DNA of 64,000 nucleotides from Pelatocladus maniniholoensis HA4357-MV3 (GTDB lineage: Bacteria; Cyanobacteriota; Cyanobacteriia; Cyanobacteriales; Nostocaceae), in assembly GCA_019359115.1 (NCBI GenBank), contig JAHHHW010000011.1, positions 1 to 64,000 on the forward strand. Direction: 5' to 3'. A program made the translations under genes and the position numbers. Positions 28,212 through 36,725 of this stretch are shown here, one piece after another. Position 1 is the stretch's first letter; every line of letters starts with the position of its first letter. Below the pieces are notes generated by a model, which was not told the DNA's origin, did not search any database, and saw nothing but the letters and a program-made list of their open reading frames with translations.

Positions 28212-28237
28212 ATTGATTAACCACTAACTACTAGCGT

Positions 28238-29737
28238 TTATTTAAGGGCTATTTGTGGGGTGGCGGCTTTTTCGATAGGCGGAATCGCTGCAACCATAGC
28301 TGTCGTAGTTGGTTCAGCCCAACGCACTAACCAAGTGGGTTGTACTCCTAAGAATAAGATCAAAGCTGATAGAATCAAGGCTGGCATTTTCTCGTGCCAC
28401 TGGACTTGTGGATAATAGGCGAGGTTGTTGTCGAGTTTACCAAAACAGGTACGGTTGAGGAGGATGACAAAGTAAACGGCTGTTAAACCTGTGGCAACTA
28501 CACATAATAGGGTAGAGATGGGGAAGACAGAGAAACTGCCTTGGAAAACGATAAATTCAGCAATGAATCCTGTCATTCCAGGAATACCAGCACTAGCCAT
28601 ACCGCCTAAAACTAGTAAGGCGCTGATCAGAGGTAAACCGCGTACGGGACTCATTAAACCATTGAGTTGATCTAACTCGCGGGTTCCCACCTTGGCTTCT
28701 ACAACTCCGATTAAGTGGAAGAGAATAGCGAGAATTATACCGTGGCTAACCATTTGGGCAACACCACCAACCAGGGCGAGGGGTGTACTAGCAGCAGCAG
28801 CTAGGAGAATGTAACCCATGTGACCGATGGAACTGTATGCTACCATGCGTTTGATGTCTTTTTGAGCGATCGCAGTTACTGCCCCATACATGGCACTGAC
28901 TGCACCCCAAAGTGCTAAAGTTGGTGCGATCGTACTCCAAGCATCGGGAAATAACGCCATCCCAAACCGCAATATTCCGTAGGTTCCTAATTTTGCCAAC
29001 ACACCACCAAGCAGAATTGCGATCGGTGCGGAAGCTTCAACATAAGCATCTGGTAGCCAAGTATGGAAGGGAATCAAGGGGATTTTGATCCCAAAACCGA
29101 GTATGATTCCGGCCAAAAGGACAATTTGCATTGTTGCAGATAAAGTCTGAGTAGAAATAGCATCGTAATTAAAGCTAGTGGAACCAGTCAGCCAGACAAT
29201 ACCTAAGAAGGAAGCCAGAATTAATGCACCGGAAACAGCTGTATAAATCAGAAACTTAATCCCAGCATATGCTCTTCTTTGCCCACCCCAAATGCTAATT
29301 AGTAGATAAAAGGGTATTAATTCTAATTCGTAGAATAGGAAAAATAGCAGTAAATTATCTGCTAAAAATGCACCTGCGACTCCACCACTCACTAACAAAA
29401 TCAGAGAGTAAAAAAGTCGGGGACGTTCTGTTTGCTGGTTACTGCTGTAAATTGCAATCCAAGTGAGTAAACTATTTAAAACCAGCAGTAAAATTGAAAG
29501 TCCATCTACTCCAATCTGATAGCTTAAACCAAGAGTTTCAATCCAGGGAATATACTCTTGTAACTGCATTCCTGGATTGTTAATATCAAATTTGAGTAAG
29601 AGAAAAAGATTCCACAACAGTACTATTCCAGAAGCAAATAATGCTCCTAAACGCACACGATTAGCAGAAATACTTCTAGGTAATAAGGCAATGATCGCAG
29701 CCGCAAAAATCGGAAGCCAAATTAAAACACTCAGCAT
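28238..29737 (-). CDS. ndhD3: NDH-1 subunit NdhD of the CO2-uptake type
   Basis: 499 residues with about 14 membrane helices, homologous to antiporter-like proton-pumping subunits of complex I. Landmarks: LSYQIGVDGLSILLLVLNSLLT, the conserved Glu in LLFFLFYELELIPFYLLISIWGG, the Lys region IKIPLIPFHTWLPDAYVEASAPIAILLGGVLAKLGTYGILRF, and KRMVAYSSIGHMGYILLA. It is placed with NdhF3 and ChpY in the membrane arm of the CO2-uptake complex in the thylakoid. The D3 rather than D4 label is from gene order and length. Confidence 0.88.
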   Translation of the reverse strand: MLSVLIWLPIFAAAIIALLPRSISANRVRLGALFASGIVLLWNLFLLLKFDINNPGMQLQEYIPWIETLGLSYQIGVDGLSILLLVLNSLLTWIAIYSSNQQTERPRLFYSLILLVSGGVAGAFLADNLLLFFLFYELELIPFYLLISIWGGQRRAYAGIKFLIYTAVSGALILASFLGIVWLTGSTSFNYDAISTQTLSATMQIVLLAGIILGFGIKIPLIPFHTWLPDAYVEASAPIAILLGGVLAKLGTYGILRFGMALFPDAWSTIAPTLALWGAVSAMYGAVTAIAQKDIKRMVAYSSIGHMGYILLAAAASTPLALVGGVAQMVSHGIILAILFHLIGVVEAKVGTRELDQLNGLMSPVRGLPLISALLVLGGMASAGIPGMTGFIAEFIVFQGSFSVFPISTLLCVVATGLTAVYFVILLNRTCFGKLDNNLAYYPQVQWHEKMPALILSALILFLGVQPTWLVRWAEPTTTAMVAAIPPIEKAATPQIALK

Positions 29738-29828
29738 AAGTTGGGATAGTAAATAGGTGTTTTCAAACTTTGATGTAAATCAATAATTTCCGGCAGGTAA
29801 AAGCTTCTTGATCTATGAGTTAAATCCA

Positions 29829-29866
29829 GAGTTTGTAGTGAGCGCTTTAGCGCTCACTACAAACTC
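29829..29866. repeat. Perfect 18-bp stem hairpin between carbonic anhydrase and ndhD3
   Basis: GAGTTTGTAGTGAGCGCT (29829-29846) and its exact reverse complement (29849-29866) flank a 2-base loop. The related word GTTTGTAGTGAGGACTTTAG at about 62655 shows this is a dispersed hairpin. Within the operon it could end or attenuate transcription or protect mRNA ends; it has no T tract. Confidence 0.7.
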
Positions 29867-29901
29867 TTCAAACTTAGGTTGTCAGATCGCTCGTAAACTT
29901 G

Positions 29902-30600
29902 CTAACTTACCATAGTGACTTTGCCAGTATCTAAATCATAGTACCCACCAACAATTTTCAGCTTATTTTCTTGAATTAATTGAGCAAGAACTGTCGATTT
30001 TTTCAAATTTTCTATTTGTGCCATAACATTGGCTTTACAAGCATTCTCTAATTTATCTCCAGGCTGTTTTTTTGATTGTTCGACACTTGGTTGGATAGCA
30101 GCTACTAAACTACCAATTTGACCAGGAACTTCACCACCTTTGATTGCGGCAGTTACCGCACCACATCTTTCATGACCCAAGACCATAATTACTTTTGCAC
30201 CTAATTCTAAACTGCCAAATTCTAAGCTGCCAATTTCTTCTGGTGTGGCAACATTACCAGCTACACGACAGACAAATAAATCTCCAAATCCTTGATCAAA
30301 AATAATCTCTGCTGGAACACGGGAATCTGCACAACCAAGAATAGAAGCAAACGGTTTTTGACCTTTGGCAACTTCTGCTATACGTGTATAACTTTGATGG
30401 GGATTTTTCCGTTTTCTTTCACCAAACCGTTTATTACCTTCTAGGAGTTGTTTTAATGCTTGATCAGGAGATATGTTATTTTGAGCAATTGCTTTTGGTG
30501 GAGAAATTAATTGAGAGCCAACTCCGGCTGTTAATACTCCTGTACCTACTGCTCCCGCACCTAGCTTTAGTAGATTTCTTCTCGAAACAATTCCGCTCAT
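29902..30600 (-). CDS. ecaB: Tat-exported beta-class carbonic anhydrase (EcaB-like)
   Basis: 232 residues. The N-terminus SRRNLLKLGAGAVGTGVLTAGVG is a twin-arginine signal, with probable cleavage near AIAQ (residue 40). The catalytic core is beta-class: Cys90 and the Asp92-Arg94 dyad in ILGCADSRVPAE, His143 and Cys146 in LGHERCGAVTAA, which supply the zinc ligands. It interconverts CO2 and bicarbonate, outside the cytoplasm (periplasm or thylakoid lumen). It lies between ndhF3 and ndhD3 on the same strand, an unusual place that ties it to NDH-1 CO2 uptake. The symbol is by resemblance to Synechocystis EcaB. Confidence 0.88.
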   Translation of the reverse strand: MSGIVSRRNLLKLGAGAVGTGVLTAGVGSQLISPPKAIAQNNISPDQALKQLLEGNKRFGERKRKNPHQSYTRIAEVAKGQKPFASILGCADSRVPAEIIFDQGFGDLFVCRVAGNVATPEEIGSLEFGSLELGAKVIMVLGHERCGAVTAAIKGGEVPGQIGSLVAAIQPSVEQSKKQPGDKLENACKANVMAQIENLKKSTVLAQLIQENKLKIVGGYYDLDTGKVTMVS

Positions 30601-30886
30601 TAAGATGCTCCTCCAATACCAAAATAATAGCTTGATAATTGCTATATAGCAGTATAAATCAAGGATACTTAAAAAAGATAGGTAATAAAGCTACCTTAAT
30701 TTTATGAAGTTTGCTCATTATATTAAGGATTTTGCTTTTATACTGAGTGCTTAAGAAAAATCAAGTTTTCTTGGTACAATATCGCAGCCGATCAATAGGG
30801 GCATTGCAGATGACAACAAAGGGAAGATGCACATTTGGTATAATCTCTCGAATCCTTGCTGTATTAGGATTATAGAATATGCATCT
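30601..30886. other. Spacer inside the CO2-uptake cluster
   Basis: 286 bp between ndhF3 and the carbonic anhydrase gene. It is AT-rich and has no clear terminator, so read-through is possible; an internal promoter cannot be excluded. Confidence 0.4.
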
Positions 30887-32746
30887 TTAAAACATCATGT
30901 CTAAAAACTGATTTCCCCAGTAGGGCCAGGTGACGAATATTCCTAAAACACCGACTCCTAAAAGAACAGTGAAGGCATAAAATTGGGTTTGTCCAGAGGT
31001 ACTATATTTGAGACTTTCACCACCACCAATAGAAGCTAAACCAACCATGTTAACAATGCCATCAACTACAAAACGATCAACAATGTCGGCGAGTTTAGAA
31101 AGGAGATCAACACTCAAAACAATGCTCATTCGATAGAGTTTGGGAGTGTAAAAATCGTAAGCAATTAAATCTTGTAAACCTTTCCAAGGTAGGCGAATTG
31201 GTTTTGGTACATTGCCCAAATAAATTACAGCACTAATACTGCAACCAAAAATACTTGACCAAATTAAAAGTAGTGCAACATCTTTATTTAGGTCAGCCCA
31301 ACTTGGTAAGAGTGATAAACTCTGCAAAATTAAAGGAAGATGCAAAGTAAAGCCCAGCAAAATCATCATTGGTAGCGCCATTTGCCAACTAACTTCGGGC
31401 GATCGCTCACTCATTTGCTTAGACTTACCACCAAAAATCAGACAGAATTCTCTAGTTAAACTAAAAGCAGTCAAAGCATTAACTGCTATTACTATTCCAA
31501 TTAGCCAAGGTTTTGTTGTCCACAGTCCATCTGCTAATTTTAATAATGCCCAAAAGCTACCCAAGGGCGGAAAACCAATTAGCCCTAAAATACCTACTAC
31601 ATAGGCTAATCCAGATATTGGACGACGTGACCATAGTCCACCTAATTGGGTAACATTTTGAGTAATACTGTTCCAGATCACAGCCCCTGTACTCATTACT
31701 AGCAAAGCTGCACTCAAAGCGTGGGTAAGTACTAGCAACAGCGCAGCTTCATCTTGCTCTGTACCTACGGCGATAAATACCAAACCCAAGTAGGCACTAA
31801 CAGAATAAGACAAACAGCGTTTAATATCAATTTGAGCGATCGCAATCAAAGAAGCACCTACTGCTGTGATTGCACCGATACCAACCATCGCCATAGAAAC
31901 TATCGGCGACAAACTAAAAACAGGTTGTAGTTTAATTAGCACCCATGCACCACTAGCAACCACCACCGAGTTACGCAAAATTGTACTGGGAACAGGCCCT
32001 TCCATTGCCTCATCCAACCACAGATGCAAAGGAAATTGGGCGCACTTACCCATTGGCCCAGCAATTAGTGCTAAACCGACTAATGCAATTAGTATTGGAT
32101 CAACATTAGCAGTCGCTGCCCACTCGGCTAATTCTGTATAATTCCAAGTTCCTGTGAGAGGCCAGATTCCCAGTACTCCCATTAACAAGAATAAGTCGCC
32201 TACCCGTTTAGTTAAGAATGCATCTCTCGCACCAGTGACTACTAAAGGTTGGCTAAACCACAACCCAACTAACAAGTAGGTTCCTAGAGTCAGGACTTCC
32301 AAAATTACATAGCTAAAGAATAAATTGTTACACAAGGCAAGGGCGCATAGTCCCGCTTCAAACATTCCCAACAAAGAATAGAAACGTCCCCAACCCCAGT
32401 CCATTTCCATGTAGCCAATGGCATAAATCTGTGCTAGCAAATTTAAGCCAGAAACTACAATCATTGCGCCCACACTGATTGAGGATATTTCTAAATCAAT
32501 GGACAGGTTTAAACCCGCAGTATTCAACCAAGGTATAAATACTTGATAAGCTGGCTGGTTCCAAGTTGCAGGAAATGCTAAAACAGCGTGAATAAACGCT
32601 AAAAATGTCATGATCAAATTGACATAACCTGCTGGTCTTGGCCCTGTACGCCTAATAATTCCCGGCGACCAAGGCACAGCCAAAAGCCCACCTATTAAGG
32701 CATATAAAGGTATTAACCAAACCGTTTCAAGTAGGAACTGAGTCAT
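30887..32746 (-). CDS. ndhF3: NDH-1 subunit NdhF of the CO2-uptake type
   Basis: 619 residues from the ATG at 32746 (MTQFLLETVWLIPLYAL), which has GAGGTGA seven bases upstream; the longer frame to 32815 adds a non-conserved leader. It is the large antiporter-like subunit at the tip of the complex I membrane arm, with about 15 helices. The stretch GPMGKCAQFPLHLWLDEAMEGPVPSTILRNSVVVASGAWVLIKLQP is the variant found in NdhF3/NdhF4 (ILRNSVVV), not respiratory NdhF1. KRCLSYSVSAYLGLVFIAVG follows. First gene of the cluster ndhF3-CA-ndhD3-chpY. Confidence 0.9.
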   Translation of the reverse strand: MTQFLLETVWLIPLYALIGGLLAVPWSPGIIRRTGPRPAGYVNLIMTFLAFIHAVLAFPATWNQPAYQVFIPWLNTAGLNLSIDLEISSISVGAMIVVSGLNLLAQIYAIGYMEMDWGWGRFYSLLGMFEAGLCALALCNNLFFSYVILEVLTLGTYLLVGLWFSQPLVVTGARDAFLTKRVGDLFLLMGVLGIWPLTGTWNYTELAEWAATANVDPILIALVGLALIAGPMGKCAQFPLHLWLDEAMEGPVPSTILRNSVVVASGAWVLIKLQPVFSLSPIVSMAMVGIGAITAVGASLIAIAQIDIKRCLSYSVSAYLGLVFIAVGTEQDEAALLLVLTHALSAALLVMSTGAVIWNSITQNVTQLGGLWSRRPISGLAYVVGILGLIGFPPLGSFWALLKLADGLWTTKPWLIGIVIAVNALTAFSLTREFCLIFGGKSKQMSERSPEVSWQMALPMMILLGFTLHLPLILQSLSLLPSWADLNKDVALLLIWSSIFGCSISAVIYLGNVPKPIRLPWKGLQDLIAYDFYTPKLYRMSIVLSVDLLSKLADIVDRFVVDGIVNMVGLASIGGGESLKYSTSGQTQFYAFTVLLGVGVLGIFVTWPYWGNQFLDMMF

Positions 32747-33114
32747 TAACTCACCTCTAAATTTACAGCAAAACCAAATGGCGGTTGTAAAAACACAACC
32801 GTTACTTCCAGACAACGTTGCTATGGGAGTTCAAACAAATTTATATTTGTTTAATCTTGTTAAAATATAGATTATCCTTAATAGCTCTCAAAATGGAATT
32901 ATTTACCTAGACAATTCAGCGATAGTTACTGTAAAAAATTCTTATATGTTTTTATTAAATAGTTATTATTGAGTTAAATCTATGATACGAGATATTACCT
33001 CAATTTTTTATTTGCGTACTTTTACAGGCAAATATCAGATAATACAAAAAATGTCAAGTATTAAAATACTATGGTAACTATTAGTTTTAATTTATAAGTT
33101 GTTTTAAAAGCCAT
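32747..33114. promoter_or_regulatory. Upstream region of the CO2-uptake cluster
   Basis: AT-rich DNA that should hold the ndhF3 promoter. In other cyanobacteria this promoter is controlled by the LysR-type regulator NdhR/CcmR; I cannot point to a specific operator here. Confidence 0.4.
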
Positions 33115-33240
33115 AACCCGCCGAGAAATAAATTTCAGGGCTAACAGCAAAACTCCACTTCAAGTGGACTAAAAGATTTTGAAGTGGTCTTCAGACGACT
33201 TAAGCTATAAGCCAAGAATTAAAATTCTTGGCAGTTTATA
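33115..33240 (+). repeat. Four-stem copy of the multi-hairpin repeat family
   Basis: In order: stem 1 GAAAT/ATTTC, linker CTAACAGCAAAA, stem 2 TCCACTTCAAGTGGA, stem 3 GTGGTCTTCAGACGAC (one wobble), linker TTAAGCTATAAG, stem 4 CCAAGAATTAAAATTCTTGG. The last bases touch the stop codon of the minus-strand kinase (33236-33238). The closest relative is 43261-43380. Confidence 0.8.
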
Positions 33241-34852
33241 AAGATTTTACAAAACAACTAAATAGATTGAAATATTTACCAAATAACTTAAATAGCCAAT
33301 ATATAACAATAGATTGTTCTTGCTTGAGCTTTTTTAGTAGCTTATGTAGAATTTGTGGTTTAATTTTTTCATATTCTGTTTTCAAAATAGTTTTGCTTTC
33401 TCTAGGCGAAATCAGAGTATTGAAATTTTGGCTATGCTCTAACCAATCTTTTAGTTGCTGACGCTGGCTTGCTGTGAGAGTTAGAGTAATCACGTTAACG
33501 CACACTTTAGGATCTTCCAATGCAAAGAAAAGTAAATGATAGTAGCCAGTATTCGCTAAATTTTGTACTATTTTTTGTCCTTTAATATCTTTTAAATCTA
33601 AAAAACAAGATAACCATCTTGTTAATTGAACTTGAACATCAGATAAAACTGTTATCCATAATACCATTGGATATAAATTTTTTTTTAAAACAAATTCTGT
33701 AGAATTATTTTTGTCTAAAAATTTATTTATTTCTTTTTGAGATAACATTGCCCAAAAAGTAGGTACATTTCCATATTGTGTGAGTAGTAAATGTGGAAAA
33801 CAAATTGAAGCTATTGGTTTATTTTTCGGCCAAGTCTTCTGTAAACAAATTTTTTCGGATAATGAAGTTACGGGTACTAATTGTACTAATTCCTGAGTTT
33901 GAATATTTTTTTTGGTGTCAACAATAAAATTATTAGATTGACGCTGTAACTGTTCTAAGTTTAATAATATTTGGTTAACATTTGCGGGGCGATCGCCTAC
34001 TTCTTTCGCCAAGCAACTCATTACTAATTTTTTGAGTTCCTTGGGTATATTCTTCTGAGGTGCCACCTCTTCAAATAGAGGTGGTATTTCAAAGCGATGA
34101 GCTTGATACCATTCACCAAAAGAATTACTTTTTATTTGGAATGGATGTTTGCCTGTTAGCATTTCAAACATTAACACTCCTAAGCTGTAGATATCAGAAC
34201 GCACATCTAAGAGTTTGCATCCTTCCATATGTTCTGGAGAACAATAAGGTAAACTACCAATAAAAGATTCAGCTAGTGCCATACCAGAACGATCAGTTAA
34301 AAATTTAGCAATTCCAAAATCTAAAATTTTTACATTATTTTCAATAATAAATATATTTTCTGGTTTAATATCTCGATGAATAACTGGACAAATCTCCCCT
34401 TTAATACTTACACCTTGATGAGCGCATTGTAAACCTAAACAGATTTGATAACAAATTTCTAAAAATTTTGAGAGTTTGAAAGACTCATTTTTGAGAATTT
34501 GTTTGAGATTTTTTCCTTGTAGATACTCCATAACATAGTAGGGAATTTTATCTTCAGTCACACCATAACTAAATACTCTAGCTATGTGTTTACTTTTTCG
34601 TCCTAGTTGAGCGCCAATGAAAATTTCTTTGGCAAAGCGTTGAGACAATTGCTGATTAGCCAAATTCATTGACAAAATCTTAACTGCAACTGGCATACCA
34701 CCTTTTGCAATATCTTCTGCTAGGTAGACTCTACCCATCCCACCTTTGCCAATTATATCTCTGAGGAGATAACGATTGTTGAGAAACTTGCCAATGTAAG
34801 CATCTGGTTCTGTTTTTTGTATTGTTTTGTGATTCACTTGATTTTGCAACAT
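33236..34852 (-). CDS. Ser/Thr protein kinase
   Basis: 538 residues from the ATG at 34852 (MLQNQVNHKTIQ); a longer frame to 34969 adds a low-complexity leader and is less likely. The kinase domain spans roughly 20-290: glycine loop IIGKGGMGRVYLAED, lysine in PVAVKILS, catalytic loop VIHRDIKPENIF, DFGIAKF, and SDIYSLGVLMFEMLTGKHPF. The C-terminal 240 residues have no membrane segment and no family I recognise, with KSFLFALEDPKVCVNVITLTLTASQRQQLKDWL-like helical text. It is soluble, and its target is unknown. The stop codon lies in a dispersed hairpin repeat. Confidence 0.9.
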   Translation of the reverse strand: MLQNQVNHKTIQKTEPDAYIGKFLNNRYLLRDIIGKGGMGRVYLAEDIAKGGMPVAVKILSMNLANQQLSQRFAKEIFIGAQLGRKSKHIARVFSYGVTEDKIPYYVMEYLQGKNLKQILKNESFKLSKFLEICYQICLGLQCAHQGVSIKGEICPVIHRDIKPENIFIIENNVKILDFGIAKFLTDRSGMALAESFIGSLPYCSPEHMEGCKLLDVRSDIYSLGVLMFEMLTGKHPFQIKSNSFGEWYQAHRFEIPPLFEEVAPQKNIPKELKKLVMSCLAKEVGDRPANVNQILLNLEQLQRQSNNFIVDTKKNIQTQELVQLVPVTSLSEKICLQKTWPKNKPIASICFPHLLLTQYGNVPTFWAMLSQKEINKFLDKNNSTEFVLKKNLYPMVLWITVLSDVQVQLTRWLSCFLDLKDIKGQKIVQNLANTGYYHLLFFALEDPKVCVNVITLTLTASQRQQLKDWLEHSQNFNTLISPRESKTILKTEYEKIKPQILHKLLKKLKQEQSIVIYWLFKLFGKYFNLFSCFVKSL

Positions 34853-35261
34853 AAAATAAGTGCTTTCCCAGGTATTAATCAACTTAAAAATAAAGTATAA
34901 ATTTACTATATTCTTGTATAAGCAAAAAAATATAGTTATTAAAACTTGCTTATTTAATATGAAACACAAAATAAATAATTGTAAAAACTGGACAAAATCA
35001 TATTGCCAAAATATGTAAATACTAGTAAGACTGGTTTAACATATTTATGACATGACAAGTATGAGAAATTTTACTGAAACTCAGCAGTAGTTAACTAATT
35101 CTTGTAATAAGATAAGTGGATACACTGAATTAATGATGAGATTAAAGTTGTGAGTGGATTAATTGTTGATGCTGATTGTTCCAACAACTAACAATCAATC
35201 ATCAACATTTAGGAGCATCCCAATTTTTTCAATATACCGCGCTTGGGTTTATTTTTTTAGC
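34853..35261. other. Gene-free spacer
   Basis: AT-rich. Near 35212 is the word GGAGCATCCCAATTTTTTCA, an end motif of the 44335-44440 element. No genes. Confidence 0.45.
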
Positions 35262-35311
35262 TAATAGCACAAGTCGTCTGAAGACGATTTAAACAAATTA
35301 AACTAAGAATT
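35262..35311 (-). repeat. Partial copy of the multi-hairpin repeat family
   Basis: Read on the minus strand: GTTTAATTTGTTT, then ATCGTCTTCAGACGAC (stem 3), then TTGTGCTATTAGCTA, the same order as 62745-62792. Stems 1, 2 and 4 are missing. Confidence 0.65.
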
Positions 35312-35404
35312 TTTCGTCATAATTTTAGGTATGTAGAGACGTTGCACTGCAACGTCTCTACAGGGTTTAAATGTCAATTGATTTGTCTTATCCGAACCGT
35401 ATTG
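35307..35404 (+). repeat. Hairpin element with conserved flanks, copy 1
   Basis: The left flank TTTTTCGTCATAATTTT and right flank TTTAAATGTCAATTGATTTG then TCTTATCCGAACCGT are shared with 61428-61515. Between them is a perfect palindrome (35332-35361, TGTAGAGACGTTGCA and its complement) that differs from the one in the other copy. Confidence 0.8.
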
Positions 35405-35430
35405 TTCCAACAACCACTAACCAATAACTA

Positions 35431-35925
35431 TTACTTACACTCTAAAGACTCTTTGGTAGACACACCAGTTTTAGAATTTACACCACTTGCTTTAGCACAA
35501 AGTTTTTTCAACTCAGGGCCATCTAAAACCGCATTGGTGAAATCAGTACCTGTAATGTCAACATTATCAAAAGTGGAATAGAGCAACATTGCATCTGTAA
35601 AAACTGCATCACTTAAATCAGCATTCCGGAAATCAGCTAGATAAGCAATACCATTGGTAAAATCAGCGCTATGCAAATTTGCTTTTTCTAAGTATGCACT
35701 ATTAAAAACAACACCACGTAAATCAGCATTGCTAAAATTAGCCTGATCCAACTTTACCTTGGCAAACTCCTCACCAATTAAAGTTTGACCAGAAAAATCT
35801 GCATTACTCATTGGTTTATAGCCTGCAAAACGGCTGCTAGAAAATTTTGCTGCTTCTGCTGACAGGGGAAACAACAGCAGCACGATCGCTACGATAAAGG
35901 CAGCTAATACTCGCCAAGACTTCAT
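35431..35925 (-). CDS. Exported pentapeptide-repeat protein
   Basis: 164 residues. A signal peptide occupies about 1-25 (VLAAFIVAIVLLLFPLSAEAA). Residues about 40-135 are tandem A(D/N)LxX pentapeptides (MSNADFSGQTLIGEEFAKVKLDQANFSNADLRGVVFNSAYLEKANLHSADF ... ADFRNADLSDAVF), which form a right-handed quadrilateral beta-helix. The C-terminal ELKKLCAKASGVNSKTGVSTKESLECK has two cysteines likely to form a disulfide. Its design resembles thylakoid-lumen pentapeptide proteins of chloroplasts (TL15/TL17 type); location in lumen or periplasm is inferred. The function is unknown. Confidence 0.85.
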   Translation of the reverse strand: MKSWRVLAAFIVAIVLLLFPLSAEAAKFSSSRFAGYKPMSNADFSGQTLIGEEFAKVKLDQANFSNADLRGVVFNSAYLEKANLHSADFTNGIAYLADFRNADLSDAVFTDAMLLYSTFDNVDITGTDFTNAVLDGPELKKLCAKASGVNSKTGVSTKESLECK

Positions 35926-36040
35926 AATGTTAACTTAATAAATCTCAATATTTACACCCTTCATTATTAAACATTATGGGTTCAAGATAACTTCCAAACC
36001 AGTCATCCTCTAACAGGATTTTGGATTTTGGATTGATCAA

Positions 36041-36658
36041 TTAGCGATCGCCACTCATTACCCAGCGCCAATTATAGCGATTCCACTCGTAAATACCCTG
36101 AATTTCATACTCAGCACCGTTATTAAAGCGAACAATGCAATTAATACAAGATCCATTGCCATTTTGAATTTCATCAACTTGAATGACAAGGCAAGGGAAC
36201 CATTCCCGTGGACAAGGGCCATTATCTTGTACCCATTCCCACAGTGCATTGCAGACTTCAATGCGATCGCCCACTTTTAGGTTTAATATATCTTCAGAAG
36301 AATATTGATTAAAATGATAAGGCTGAATGCGGTTGAGCCATTGTAAACCGTAGCGATCGCGAATAAATTGTACCTCTCCAGAGTTATTTTCACGTAGCCA
36401 GTCATTTAATAACTGAGCTTTCCATGAAAAGTCTTGTTTCTCTTGTGCTTTAATATACCGCAAAAAACTTTGTAACTCTTGCGGTGTCAACTCATCTAAT
36501 GGGTTAGGTTGATCTGATAATTCTAGATCACAGTTGCCTTGAATTTGCTCTACTACTTGCAGTAATATTTGTTTTTGCATGTCAGTGAGAGGGCAGTTAG
36601 CTGTTTCACAGCGATTAAAGGCTGTTTGCAATACTGCTTCAATCTCATCTGGTTTCAT
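36041..36658 (-). CDS. Cyanobacterial protein of unknown function
   Basis: 205 residues, soluble. The N-terminal half is helical (MKPDEIEAVLQTAFNRCETANCPLTDMQKQILLQVVEQI), with LDELTPQELQSFLRYIKAQEKQDFSWKAQLLNDWL in the middle. The C-terminal half is beta-rich with many Trp residues (VGDRIEVCNALWEWVQDNGPCPREWFPCLVIQV ... NCIVRFNNGAEYEIQGIYEWNRYNWRWVMSGDR), suggesting an SH3-like or Tudor-like barrel. I do not recognise a named family. It lies about 70 bp downstream of the Pro-rich Ser/Thr kinase, in the opposite order of transcription expected for an operon partner (kinase end 36726, this gene start 36658, same strand), so the two may be co-transcribed. Confidence 0.7.
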   Translation of the reverse strand: MKPDEIEAVLQTAFNRCETANCPLTDMQKQILLQVVEQIQGNCDLELSDQPNPLDELTPQELQSFLRYIKAQEKQDFSWKAQLLNDWLRENNSGEVQFIRDRYGLQWLNRIQPYHFNQYSSEDILNLKVGDRIEVCNALWEWVQDNGPCPREWFPCLVIQVDEIQNGNGSCINCIVRFNNGAEYEIQGIYEWNRYNWRWVMSGDR

Positions 36659-36725
36659 AGGTAAACAGCGATTAACGGGCTAATTGTTCAAATCCTATAG
36701 ATTATTTATCGTATCGTATTGTATT

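Noticed and set aside
27839-28227. Several overlapping open frames on both strands rich in repeated words such as FKQELS or SSCLKPE
   Set aside because: They arise because a 21-bp repeat without stop codons stays open in several frames; they have no conserved start or coding signature.
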